This document shows positions 9,754 through 17,603 of a stretch of 64,000 nucleotides of DNA, piece after piece (position 1 is the stretch's first letter; every line of letters begins with the position of its first letter). Below the pieces are notes generated by a model. That model searched no databases. It saw only the letters and a program-made list of their open reading frames with translations, and was not told the origin of the DNA. Location: NCBI RefSeq assembly GCF_026153205.1, contig NZ_JAPFBW010000011.1, positions 62,001 to 126,000 of the forward strand, written 5' to 3'. The position numbers were made by a program, and so were the translations under genes. The stretch comes from Aquabacterium sp. A7-Y (GTDB taxonomy: Bacteria > Pseudomonadota > Gammaproteobacteria > Burkholderiales > Burkholderiaceae_C).

Positions 9754-10554
9754 TCAATGGCCCTCCGGCAGGTCGGCTTCCAGCCGGACCAGTTCTTCGG
9801 CAATCGTTTCGTCGATGATGCGCACCAGGGCCGGGCGGCTTTCGTTGATGAAAAAGTGCGCCCCCGGCAGCCACTTGCAGCCAAAGCCGCCGCGGGTCTG
9901 CTCGCGCCAGGCCAGCGCCTGGGGCTCCGCAACCAGACGATCCGACTCGCCGTTGACACACAAGATGCCGCACTCGAGCCGCTCGCCCGGCACATAGCGG
10001 TACCGATCCAGCGCCATGAAGTCGGCCTTCAGCTGCGGCAACAGCAGTTGCAGCACCTCCGGGTTGTCCAGCACCGCCTGCGGCATGCCGCCATAGCTTT
10101 GCAGCAGGTCGATGAACTGCGCATCGTTCATCTCCGTCACCGGCACCGGCCGCGGCCGCAAGGGCATCTGCGGCGCCTTGTGGCCCGAGACGATCAGCCG
10201 GCGCGGACCGAGTTGCGGCCCCAGCAGCCGGGCCACCTCGAAAGCCACCAGGGCACCCATGCTGTGCCCCCAGAAAAACACCGGCTGCCGGTCCAGTGCC
10301 GGGCGTATCGCCCGCGCCAGCTGGGTGACGATGTCGTGGAGATCGGTCAGCGCGGGCAGATGCCGGGTCGTTTCACGTCCCGGCAGCCGTGCCACGAACG
10401 GCAGGATGTGCGCCGGCAAGGCCTTGCAGAACGCGTGGTAGGACGATGGCCCGGCGCCTGCATAGGGAAAGCAGAACAACTGGGCCGTCGGCGCCGCGGA
10501 GGCCGGCCGGTCGAGCAGCGCATGGAACCATTGATTGAAGTGGATAGTGCTCAT
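9754..10554 (-). CDS. Type II (editing) thioesterase
   Basis: 266 residues, the usual length for a stand-alone alpha/beta-hydrolase thioesterase of PKS/NRPS clusters. The N-terminus has the family signature FCFPYAGAG (27-35). The nucleophile elbow is GHSMG with Ser98, a late Asp is in the VNGESDRLV region and the catalytic His is in PGAHFF. Such enzymes hydrolyse stalled or mis-primed acyl groups from carrier proteins; here it could also clear wrongly processed starters from the unusual loading ACP. The gene ends two bases before the synthase start, so the two are almost certainly co-translated. Nothing suggests that it is the chain-terminating thioesterase. Confidence 0.92.
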   Translation of the reverse strand: MSTIHFNQWFHALLDRPASAAPTAQLFCFPYAGAGPSSYHAFCKALPAHILPFVARLPGRETTRHLPALTDLHDIVTQLARAIRPALDRQPVFFWGHSMGALVAFEVARLLGPQLGPRRLIVSGHKAPQMPLRPRPVPVTEMNDAQFIDLLQSYGGMPQAVLDNPEVLQLLLPQLKADFMALDRYRYVPGERLECGILCVNGESDRLVAEPQALAWREQTRGGFGCKWLPGAHFFINESRPALVRIIDETIAEELVRLEADLPEGH

Positions 10555-10641
10555 TGACGACAGCCAGACAACAGGACAAGGCGAAAGCCCTGCCGGCCCC
10601 CCATCAAGGGGACGGCATCGGGGACAAGCGGCGCGCCGCCG

Positions 10642-11577
10642 TCAAGAGAAAACAGGCACCGTGTTCCAGGTCCCCCAGTCCTCGACCCGGGGGACCGGGA
10701 TGGCAGCCTGCGGATTCCAGTAGCGTTGCAAGGCAGGCTCGCGGTCCTCTTCCATGAAACGCTGCCGCAGAAACGGCCGCATCGGCTCGGACATGCGGAA
10801 CTCGTACAGAATCTCCCGCACCTCGCGCTTGCGAAAGCCGCACTGCAAGGCCTCGCGCTCCAGCGGTGTGAGGTCCGGATGCCAGGTATCGATGATGAAC
10901 ACCAGCCGGCTTGCGTCGCCGTTCCAAGCCTCGTGCTCGAAACAATCCTCGAACACGATGGACTCGCCCACCTGCCATTGCTTCTTGATGTCGCCGACGC
11001 GCAGCCAGCACTCCGAATCGATGATGACGCCCACGCTATAGCGCAGCCGCAGCGAGTCGACGCTGCAATGTGCGCCGAGGTGGGTATGGGGCTCCTGCCA
11101 GGACAGCAGCGCTTCCGAAAACGGATGCGCCATGCCACAGCCCGGGATCTCCGCCGCGATGCGCCGCAGTTCGGGACAGTGCACGGTCATGAAGGGCAGG
11201 TTCACGCCCATGTACCACAGCGGGTAGATCAGCCAGGCGCCATTGGTGACGACGCCCCCCGTGAACGACAAGGTGCGGCTTCTCAGGCGCAGGGCTTCCG
11301 CGTGAATCCTTGGCGTGGCCGCACGCAGGTACTCCGCCACCGGATCACCTTGCGGGCTGCGCATCGGCCGGTTGTCCAGCCCCGGGAAGATCGGCAGGAA
11401 AGTCGGATGCTGCTTGGACTGGCGCGGCCCATGGGTCGGCTGCTCCATGCGCCGCAGGAACTCCTTGACCCGGTCCAGTTCCGGCCCGCTGTCCATGATG
11501 CGCTCGTAGTAGCCCCCGTGACGCATCACGCCAAGGACCGCCTTGCGAATTTCCAGATTACGTTCGAACGGCGACAT
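10642..11577 (-). CDS. Aspartyl/asparaginyl beta-hydroxylase-family Fe(II)/2-oxoglutarate oxygenase
   Basis: 311 residues. The C-terminal half carries the family pattern: HTH at 164-166, then a jelly-roll strand LRLRYSVGVII, WLRVGD, and FEDCFEHEAWN with His215, followed by DTWHPDL. These two His regions are where members of PF05118 bind iron; the family often lacks the third carboxylate ligand. The N-terminal 130 residues are not recognised and may hold a substrate or carrier-protein binding part. It lies between the thioesterase and the flavoenzyme on the same strand, so I infer a tailoring hydroxylase acting on the polyketide or on an amino acid unit used downstream. The actual substrate cannot be read from sequence. 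Confidence 0.85.
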   Translation of the reverse strand: MSPFERNLEIRKAVLGVMRHGGYYERIMDSGPELDRVKEFLRRMEQPTHGPRQSKQHPTFLPIFPGLDNRPMRSPQGDPVAEYLRAATPRIHAEALRLRSRTLSFTGGVVTNGAWLIYPLWYMGVNLPFMTVHCPELRRIAAEIPGCGMAHPFSEALLSWQEPHTHLGAHCSVDSLRLRYSVGVIIDSECWLRVGDIKKQWQVGESIVFEDCFEHEAWNGDASRLVFIIDTWHPDLTPLEREALQCGFRKREVREILYEFRMSEPMRPFLRQRFMEEDREPALQRYWNPQAAIPVPRVEDWGTWNTVPVFS

Positions 11578-11628
11578 GTCCCACCCTTTTCTGCACGTCA
11601 GTGACTCCCCCGCGGCACTGCGAACCTC

Positions 11629-13218
11629 TCAGGCCGGCTCGGCAGTGAGCGCGGGCTGAAACGTCCTCGCAATATCGACGTTGTTGAAGATGCTCTTGGA
11701 GAGTTTCTCCAGCAGCCCGATGTTGTCGCGCAGCTTGGCGATCAGCGCTTCGTCGTCGGCATATTCCTGCAGCAGCTCCTTGTTCAGGTTTCTGCCGAAC
11801 AGAAAAGTCTTCGACAAATCCACGTATTCGCCGTCCAGTGGCGCGTCATGGTTGATGGGCTGCCGCTTGAAATGGTCGGCCACCGAGCGAAGCAGGTCGT
11901 TGTAGCGCGCCAGCTCGGGATCGATGCGCGCCAGGAAATCCAGATCGTGCAACTTGCGATGAAAATACAGCAGGCAAGTCACCCCCAGATAGACCACGCT
12001 GTCCCACAGTATCTTCTGCGTCATGACGAAGCCGTTTCCGAATTTCGGATACAGGCCTTCATAGATCATGAAGACCACTTCGGAGAGCTTCAGGTAGACC
12101 CGGTTATAGGCGCGCGCCAGTTCGGTCACGTCTTCGCCACGCAGATCCTTGACGATCAGATCGGTGACGAAATCGTTGCTGTAAGCGATGAAATCACTGC
12201 CCGGCGAATAGAACGGGTCGATGAACACCCCGGCTTCGCCCGTGATGCACCACCGGTCTTCGGAATAGACCTGCTCGCAACTGTAGGCGTAATCCTGGTA
12301 GCAAAGAAAGTCCTGCACGCGGTCGCGATACTGCTCGATCAGCTGGGCGCATTGCGGCTCGTGCCGATGCAGCCAATCCATCGTCTTGTCAAAGGAATTC
12401 ACTTCCTTCACGTCGTGCATCTTGTTGTCGAAGACCAGACCGACGCTGGTCGATCCGGATGCCAGCGGAATGAACCAGAGCCAATAGCCGGGTCCCATGA
12501 AGTGGTTGGTGCTGAAGCGTCGCGACGGTCCGGTGCGTTGCAACCATTGAGGATCGTCGCTCAGGTCTGAAATATCGACCTCCGCTCCGAGGCGAAACCA
12601 CACCGCCGCGTTTTTCAGATTGCAGTCTTTTTCCAGCTTCAGTTTGCGCTTCAGGATCTTGCTGCGGCCGGCCGCGTCCACCAACCAGCGGCAGCTGATG
12701 GTCTTGACCTCGTCCCCCTGCACGAACTTCACTTCGTGGCGCCCGCCCGGCCGCAGCTCCACCACCTGCACACGCGAGCGGTCATGAATGACGATGCCGT
12801 CGGCGACGTTCAACTCATGCAGATGATTCTCGAAGCGCCCTCGATCCAATTGATAGCTGGGTACCGTCGGATAGCTGCTCGGCCCGATCTCGAGCCGCCG
12901 GGTCACGTCGGAGTTGTCCCCCTGGGGAAAGAAAAACCGCAGGCCGAGTTTCGGAAGCTGACAGGACTCGATGTGATCCTTCAGTTTCAGTCGTTCGCCG
13001 AAATAATGGGCCCCGACTTCCACGCTGGATTCACCCACCTTGTAGGCCGCCTCAGGTGCCGGGCGTTTTCCACGTTCGATGATTGTGATTGAGGCATTGG
13101 GCATTTCCATGTGCAGCTGACGCGCCAAGGACAACCCGGCCAGACCACCACCGACAATCAAGACATCAGTATCCAACCATTCCTCCGCTACGATTGATTT
13201 ACGAACAAAACGCGCCAC
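11629..13218 (-). CDS. Flavin-dependent halogenase-like FAD oxidoreductase
   Basis: 529 residues with a Rossmann FAD motif IVGGGLAGLSLARQ (21-34). Features of the tryptophan-halogenase superfamily are present: Lys60 in YKVGES (59-64), the position of the lysine thought to guide HOCl; a WxWxIP motif at 246-251 inside GYWLWFIP; and PFYSPGSDF (335-343), which fits the FxPxxSxG-like motif. A long helical C-terminal part (about 350-529) resembles halogenases that act on carrier-bound or free non-tryptophan substrates. Some relatives in other clusters are oxygenases rather than halogenases, so chlorination is probable but not certain. Its place beside the PKS and hydroxylase indicates tailoring. 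A flavin reductase partner is not seen in the window. Confidence 0.85.
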   Translation of the reverse strand: MARFVRKSIVAEEWLDTDVLIVGGGLAGLSLARQLHMEMPNASITIIERGKRPAPEAAYKVGESSVEVGAHYFGERLKLKDHIESCQLPKLGLRFFFPQGDNSDVTRRLEIGPSSYPTVPSYQLDRGRFENHLHELNVADGIVIHDRSRVQVVELRPGGRHEVKFVQGDEVKTISCRWLVDAAGRSKILKRKLKLEKDCNLKNAAVWFRLGAEVDISDLSDDPQWLQRTGPSRRFSTNHFMGPGYWLWFIPLASGSTSVGLVFDNKMHDVKEVNSFDKTMDWLHRHEPQCAQLIEQYRDRVQDFLCYQDYAYSCEQVYSEDRWCITGEAGVFIDPFYSPGSDFIAYSNDFVTDLIVKDLRGEDVTELARAYNRVYLKLSEVVFMIYEGLYPKFGNGFVMTQKILWDSVVYLGVTCLLYFHRKLHDLDFLARIDPELARYNDLLRSVADHFKRQPINHDAPLDGEYVDLSKTFLFGRNLNKELLQEYADDEALIAKLRDNIGLLEKLSKSIFNNVDIARTFQPALTAEPA

Positions 13219-13250
13219 AGCGATGCAATTTTTTGGGCAAAGCTACCGCC

Positions 13251-13270
13251 TGACTGCCCTCCGGCAGTCA
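13251..13270. repeat. Perfect 8-bp inverted repeat, possible terminator or operator
   Basis: Arms TGACTGCC (13251-13258) and GGCAGTCA (13263-13270) with a 4-base loop lie in the 78-base gap between the GIY-YIG-like gene and the flavoenzyme. It could form a hairpin terminating the upstream gene or be the operator of the biosynthetic operon. No U-run follows on either strand, which argues against a classical terminator. Confidence 0.5.
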
Positions 13271-13296
13271 TCGCCTTCCCACTGAAATTTCAGAGA

Positions 13297-13647
13297 CTAT
13301 GGTTTTTTGTAGAGCTTCTCCGGCGCATATTCCTCCCTCTGCAGCGTCAGCGCCAGCAACTCATCCAGATCGTCGCCGGGATCGTAGTCCGGCTTGTCCA
13401 GAGGCTTCAACAGCTCGACGATTTCAAACGAGAACATGTCGGCACCCAGAGTATTCCAGTCATTTTGCAGTTGTTTGACACGATGCGTGCCCAACTTCAA
13501 TTCAGCCAAGTGCCGATTGAGAATGGCATGCACGTCACGGCCACTTTCAACCAGCGACAAGCCGCTGCCCCGGTTGAACACCCGACACACCCCCATGGCT
13601 CTCGGGGTCTCTTTGTACTGCTGCTTAAGTTCTTTTCTGCGATTCAT
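13297..13647 (-). CDS. Degenerate GIY-YIG nuclease-family protein
   Basis: 116 residues. The layout resembles small GIY-YIG family proteins that start with a basic helix, a short first strand, then RHxxELxxGTHR and a WN.xG motif: here MNRRKELKQQYKETPRAMG, RHLAELKLGTHR and LQNDWNTLGADMFSFEI. The signature itself is altered: the GxY strand reads MGVCRVF and the YIG/FIGSS strand reads LSLVESG, so the catalytic tyrosines appear lost. It may bind nucleic acid without cutting, or be a decaying gene. Base composition is visibly lower in GC than the PKS genes. It sits between the flavoenzyme and the antiporter on the same strand; a role in the cluster is not evident. Confidence 0.6.
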   Translation of the reverse strand: MNRRKELKQQYKETPRAMGVCRVFNRGSGLSLVESGRDVHAILNRHLAELKLGTHRVKQLQNDWNTLGADMFSFEIVELLKPLDKPDYDPGDDLDELLALTLQREEYAPEKLYKKP

Positions 13648-13873
13648 GGTGGCGCCTATTCAATCGAAAAACCGAAAACTCGGACGAGAGCCCGTGTGCA
13701 ACGTGTACGACCAACGAAACACAGAGGCCACGGAAAATCCGACAGGACATACAGACAAGGGGCACTTCTTATAGCTTTGTTCCGCGCCCCGGAATAGGCC
13801 GATCCCCCACGATATCCAAGGTCAAAGGCGTCACTCGATGCTGCTGAAGATCTGCGCTCGGCAGCCGACTCGC

Positions 13874-15103
13874 TCACTGGGGCACCACCTCCGCAGCCGC
13901 GTTCCGCCGTCGCATCGCCAGCAGCTTCAGCATCGGCGCCGTGGCAAAGGTACTGACCACCGCCATCATTGCCAGTGCCGAGAACATCGGCCGCCCGATC
14001 AGTCCCACACTCAGCAAGATATTGATCGCCACCAGTTCCATCATCCCTTTGCACTGAGTCAGCGCGCCCAAGGTCACCGACTCATGCCACGACAGCCCCA
14101 CCAGTCGCCCCGTCCCGGCGACCACGGTCAGCTTCACGCCCACCCCGACAGCGACGACGGCCAAAGTGAGTTGCCAGAACAACGGGTCACTGAAGTCGAG
14201 GCGCAGCGCCATGCCGGTCATTACGAAAAACAGCGGCAGCAGCACCTGACGGCTGACTTTCTCGACCGGCTCTTTCCAGCCGGTCATGGCCTGCCTGGGC
14301 AGCACGGCACCGCCGACATAAGCACCGAAGATGGCATGCAGGCCGATGGCGTCGGTCGCCGCCGCGGACAGGAAGATGAAGCCCAGGCAGACAATCAAAG
14401 GGTCGATGGTCGAGCCGTCTTTTCGCGGCTGCAGCAAGCGTTTGAGCACGCGCGGTGCAAGCTGCGTCATCACCAGCAGATAGACTGCCAGCAGGGCACC
14501 CGTACGCGGCAGCGAAGCCATCGATGTGGACAGCGTCAGCGCCGCGGACAGCCCCAGCCAGAGCCACAGATCATCCAGGCAGGCGCAGTTCGCGGCCAGG
14601 CGGCCCACGGGCGTATGCACCATGCCCAGGTCACGCAGGATCGACATCAGCACCGGCAAGGCAGTGACCGCCGTCGCCACCCCGACGCCGATGGCGAAAC
14701 CCGACACGCTTTGACGGCTGCCCATCAACTCGGGCCAGCGCTCCGCCAGATTCACGCCAAGCGCCGCACCGCAGCAGAAGGTCACGGCAAACCCCGCCAG
14801 GCTGATCGGCACAAAACGCCAGCCGTCCCGGCCCCTGGAAGGCGACGCTTCCGATGCCAGCACCGCGATCAGCAGCGATACCCCCAGCACGCCCAAGCCG
14901 TTCAAAGCGTTGGCGAGCGGGCCTTGCGTCAGGTCCATGCCATGCGACTTCAAGCTTTCCACCGCCCCGCTGTGGCTGAGCATCATGCCGGTCAACAACT
15001 GGACAAAGACCGCCGGGAACAACTTGTACTTCTGCACCCAACCCCCCAGCAACGCTGGCAATGCAACGCAAAGACAAAGGGCAAGAAAAAATTTGAAGTC
15101 CAT
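13874..15103 (-). CDS. Cation:proton antiporter, CPA2/KefB-like
   Basis: 409 residues made of about 12 hydrophobic segments. The central sequence CLDDLWLWLGLS, with an acidic pair inside a membrane helix, and the gating-like stretch GFAIGVGVATAVTALPVL match the Na+/H+ exchanger (PF00999) fold, CPA2 branch. There is no TrkA-N regulatory domain, so this is a core-only member. It should exchange H+ for Na+ or K+ across the inner membrane. It is transcribed towards the biosynthetic genes with a 226-base gap before the GIY-YIG gene; membership of the same operon is possible but not shown. A transport or resistance role for the product is only a guess. Confidence 0.85.
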   Translation of the reverse strand: MDFKFFLALCLCVALPALLGGWVQKYKLFPAVFVQLLTGMMLSHSGAVESLKSHGMDLTQGPLANALNGLGVLGVSLLIAVLASEASPSRGRDGWRFVPISLAGFAVTFCCGAALGVNLAERWPELMGSRQSVSGFAIGVGVATAVTALPVLMSILRDLGMVHTPVGRLAANCACLDDLWLWLGLSAALTLSTSMASLPRTGALLAVYLLVMTQLAPRVLKRLLQPRKDGSTIDPLIVCLGFIFLSAAATDAIGLHAIFGAYVGGAVLPRQAMTGWKEPVEKVSRQVLLPLFFVMTGMALRLDFSDPLFWQLTLAVVAVGVGVKLTVVAGTGRLVGLSWHESVTLGALTQCKGMMELVAINILLSVGLIGRPMFSALAMMAVVSTFATAPMLKLLAMRRRNAAAEVVPQ

Positions 15104-15647
15104 GTCGATGATGCGTCAGATGGGCGAAGGATCGAAGACCGGCGAGCCGGCGCTCCTGTCTCGTCAAGAATGCGTTTGAGATCCGCTGCAGATCGCAAGT
15201 ACCTGCAGCGGCGCGGATTGACGAACCACTCCCCACGCATCACGGCGCCTTTGGCAAAGGCCGGATGAAGCTCTGGTGCCGCACGCGTCGAAGGACGCGA
15301 GGCATTACCAGGGCGGGCGCAGCCGCTGTGAAAGAATTGTCAGCGACAAGTCCCTGCGCAGCGACCCAGCCCTTCGGGCAGTTGCGTGCAACCCTGTCCA
15401 CAGCACGAAGAGCAGATGTTCAATATCTCGTTCGACACGGGGCATCGGACGTGGTGGAAGCGGCCAGGAAGCACGAGCTCAGCGGGTCGCACATTGACTG
15501 TGCATCCATGAGAAATCTCATGTTTACTTTCGATCTGTGAGAGGACCGACCAGGTGCACGCCACCCGGACCTGGGTTCTCTACTGACAAAGAGATCGGAT
15601 CTCTGGAAAAATCGCTGGCAGATTGTCGCTACGGAAATACGCCATCG
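15104..15647. other. 544-bp divergent intergenic region
   Basis: Lies between the antiporter (minus) and the HD hydrolase (plus), so both promoters should be here. No convincing protein is encoded. The only structured element I see is the palindrome listed separately. A TTGACT at 15494-15499 could be a -35 box towards the HD gene, but I see no good -10 at the right distance. Confidence 0.5.
15507..15522. promoter_or_regulatory. 16-bp perfect palindrome, candidate operator
   Basis: CATGAGA-AA-TCTCATG: 7-base arms with a 2-base centre, about 125 bases upstream of the HD hydrolase start. It overlaps the spacer region after a TTGACT sequence, a common place for a repressor site. The binding protein is unknown. 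Confidence 0.45.
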
Positions 15648-16340
15648 ATGTCCGATCCTTCCCTCACTTCTGCAAGGAGTCGCCTGGATGCGCGCACCCG
15701 ACAACTGGAGGCGCTGGTCCGGGAACGCATCTCCGACAAAGACCCCAGCCATGATTGGTCGCATGTACAGCGTGTGGTCCGGAATGCCATTCGCCTGTGC
15801 GATGGATCACCGGCACAACTCGACATCGTGGTGGCCGCGGCCTTGCTGCACGACCTGGTCAACCTCCCGAAACACCACGAGGACAGACGCGAGGCGAGCC
15901 GACGATCCGCTGCGATGGCCGTGGAGCTTCTCGCGGAATGCGGATACACCGACAACGAGACGAAGCTGATTCGCACCGCCATCGAAGAGCACAGCTATTC
16001 CTTGAAGATGGCTCCCAGCACCGAAGCGTCGGCGCTGCTGCAAGATGCCGACCGGCTGGATGCTCTCGGCGCGATAGGGATCTTCCGCGCCGCGACATGC
16101 GGGACTTTGATGGGGGCGACGTATTACAACCCGGAAGATCCGTTCGCAACCGGCCGCCCGCTGGACGACAAGCACTACACACTCGATCACTTCTTCACCA
16201 AGCTGCTCCTCCTCGAGCAAGGATTCAACACCCAGGCCGGACGTACCGAGGCGAGGAAACGCACCGCTTTCATGCGGAGTTTCCTGGCCGAGCTGTCACG
16301 CGAGATCGGAGATGACCGCGACAGCCCACCCGCAGCTTGA
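15648..16340 (+). CDS. HD-domain phosphohydrolase (YedJ-like)
   Basis: 230 residues from the chosen ATG at 15648; the frame is open 37 codons further upstream but that part looks non-coding. The metal-binding pattern of the HD superfamily is clear: HDWSHVQRV at 35-43, ALLHDLVN with the HD pair at 68-69, an EEHSYS segment, and DADRLDALGAIG. This order matches the YedJ-type metal-dependent phosphohydrolases (PF01966). The substrate is unknown; nucleotides or small phosphate esters are usual. It converges on the DUF3943 gene with a 23-base gap and does not obviously belong to either flanking operon. Confidence 0.85.
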   Translation: MSDPSLTSARSRLDARTRQLEALVRERISDKDPSHDWSHVQRVVRNAIRLCDGSPAQLDIVVAAALLHDLVNLPKHHEDRREASRRSAAMAVELLAECGYTDNETKLIRTAIEEHSYSLKMAPSTEASALLQDADRLDALGAIGIFRAATCGTLMGATYYNPEDPFATGRPLDDKHYTLDHFFTKLLLLEQGFNTQAGRTEARKRTAFMRSFLAELSREIGDDRDSPPAA

Positions 16341-16363
16341 GTGAGCTGTGCCTTGCAGGGCTG

Positions 16364-17170
16364 TCACCACCGCAGGCGCAACTGCACGCCCCAGCGCCCG
16401 CCTCCGCCGGCATTCCGGACCGAAGGCAAGCAGTGCGCGGGGGCGGCGTGGCACAGTCGGTTTGACACGTCCATCGGACTGATGGGGGTCAGCAGTTCCA
16501 CCCGGGCTTCCACCCCGAACAGACGATCGATCCCCGAGTTCAGCGTTCCCAGCGGGTCCGTCAGAACGAGCGTGATCCGGTCCACGGCATCGAGCGAATC
16601 GGTCTTGTTGAGAATGCGCTCGCGCATCGGCCAAAAGAAATAGTGTCCGAGGAGCGACCCGAGAATCGGAGTGACCACCAGGTCCTGATAGGACACGTTC
16701 TCCACGATCGCCTCGGCACCGAACTCGAAGAGCGTCGACAGCAGGGCCGAGTACCAGAAGGCGCCCGTGCGGTCCAAACCACGTTCTCGCGCCCGAACGT
16801 AGTAGCCCGCTCCCCAGTACGGATGCAACACGTAGTTGACGAAGCTGCGGTCCTCGTCCCATTGAGGATGGGTGACGTTGTGCCGCCAGCTGTCCCAACC
16901 GACGTCCTTCGCGTCGTAGTTCGTGTCCTTGCGCGGCCAAAGACCGATGAGCGCGACGGCCACGAACTGGTAGCCGAGAAAGTAGCTCGTGTCCCGTCGC
17001 AAGCCCTGCATGTCGATGGGCCGCGGCTCCCGCGACACGGTGTCGTCACGGGCGACCTCGTCCGGCCGGGCCATGGCGGGAGAACCAGGGAGGCCAAGGA
17101 CCACCGCCAGCATCGCTGCCCTGACCCGGGGGCGGCATGAAAAATCCCGGCGCCATCGGCGCGACGCCAT
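16364..17170 (-). CDS. DUF3943 domain protein, probable outer-envelope protein
   Basis: 268 residues from ATG 17170, chosen because it places a signal peptide (basic start, hydrophobic AAMLAVVLGL, then SPAMA cleavage site) at the N-terminus; the frame allows an upstream ATG at 17266. The conserved core has FVNYVLHPYWGAGYYVRA, then LFEFGAEAIVE and YQDLVVTPILGSLLG, with several aromatic and short hydrophobic segments, as in DUF3943 proteins. No function is established for the family; its strands suggest membrane association on the periplasmic or outer-membrane side. It is divergent from the large DUF3141 operon, with 433 bases between. Confidence 0.75.
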   Translation of the reverse strand: MASRRWRRDFSCRPRVRAAMLAVVLGLPGSPAMARPDEVARDDTVSREPRPIDMQGLRRDTSYFLGYQFVAVALIGLWPRKDTNYDAKDVGWDSWRHNVTHPQWDEDRSFVNYVLHPYWGAGYYVRARERGLDRTGAFWYSALLSTLFEFGAEAIVENVSYQDLVVTPILGSLLGHYFFWPMRERILNKTDSLDAVDRITLVLTDPLGTLNSGIDRLFGVEARVELLTPISPMDVSNRLCHAAPAHCLPSVRNAGGGGRWGVQLRLRW

Positions 17171-17603
17171 CCTGAACGTTGTCCTCCCACCGAGGGCGAA
17201 GCGCGAGGCGCCACGGGAGGCGAATGCGTCCATCGGTGGGCCATGCGCCTTCCACAGTTCCATCATCGCGATCTCCAGTTCACAGAGGACGGCAGATAGA
17301 CGCGTGCACGTCGCCTCGAGACACTAAGGCGCCCATGAGTGCGCGGACATCAGGTACTCGGGCACCCCCGCTGCCCCCCCTCCGCATCCAGCAAAAGCAG
17401 GCGAGGCGCGCCGCGCGCTTCCCCTTGCCCTATCTGGACGCGATGGTCCCCGACGCTTACTGTTCCGGCAAGGAAGCAGAGAGAGGCCGATACGCAATCC
17501 CTGCATCGGCCTCGATGGCTCCCAAGCGTCGGAGGCGAGTCGAGCCGGACGCCGACGCCGCAGTGGACGCGAATCTCCATCGTCAGAACTCGGAGGCCCA
17601 TCC
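17171..17603. other. 433-bp divergent intergenic region upstream of the DUF3141 operon
   Basis: It should hold the promoters of DUF3943 (minus) and the nine-gene plus operon. I looked for FNR/ANR-type TTGAT-N4-ATCAA and sigma-54 TGGC-N8-TTGC patterns and saw no good match. Open frames across it have no recognisable protein character. Confidence 0.45.

Noticed and set aside
9752-9973. Longer start for the first synthase, at 9973
   Set aside because: The 74 extra residues lie inside the thioesterase gene in another frame and have no homology character; ATG 9751 gives the family N-terminus.
7949-9997. 682-residue plus-strand open frame
   Set aside because: Antisense to the loading module; composition of a shadow frame, no motif.
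13838-15268. 476-residue plus-strand ORF over the antiporter
   Set aside because: Antisense to a gene with clear membrane topology; Gln/His/Arg-rich shadow.
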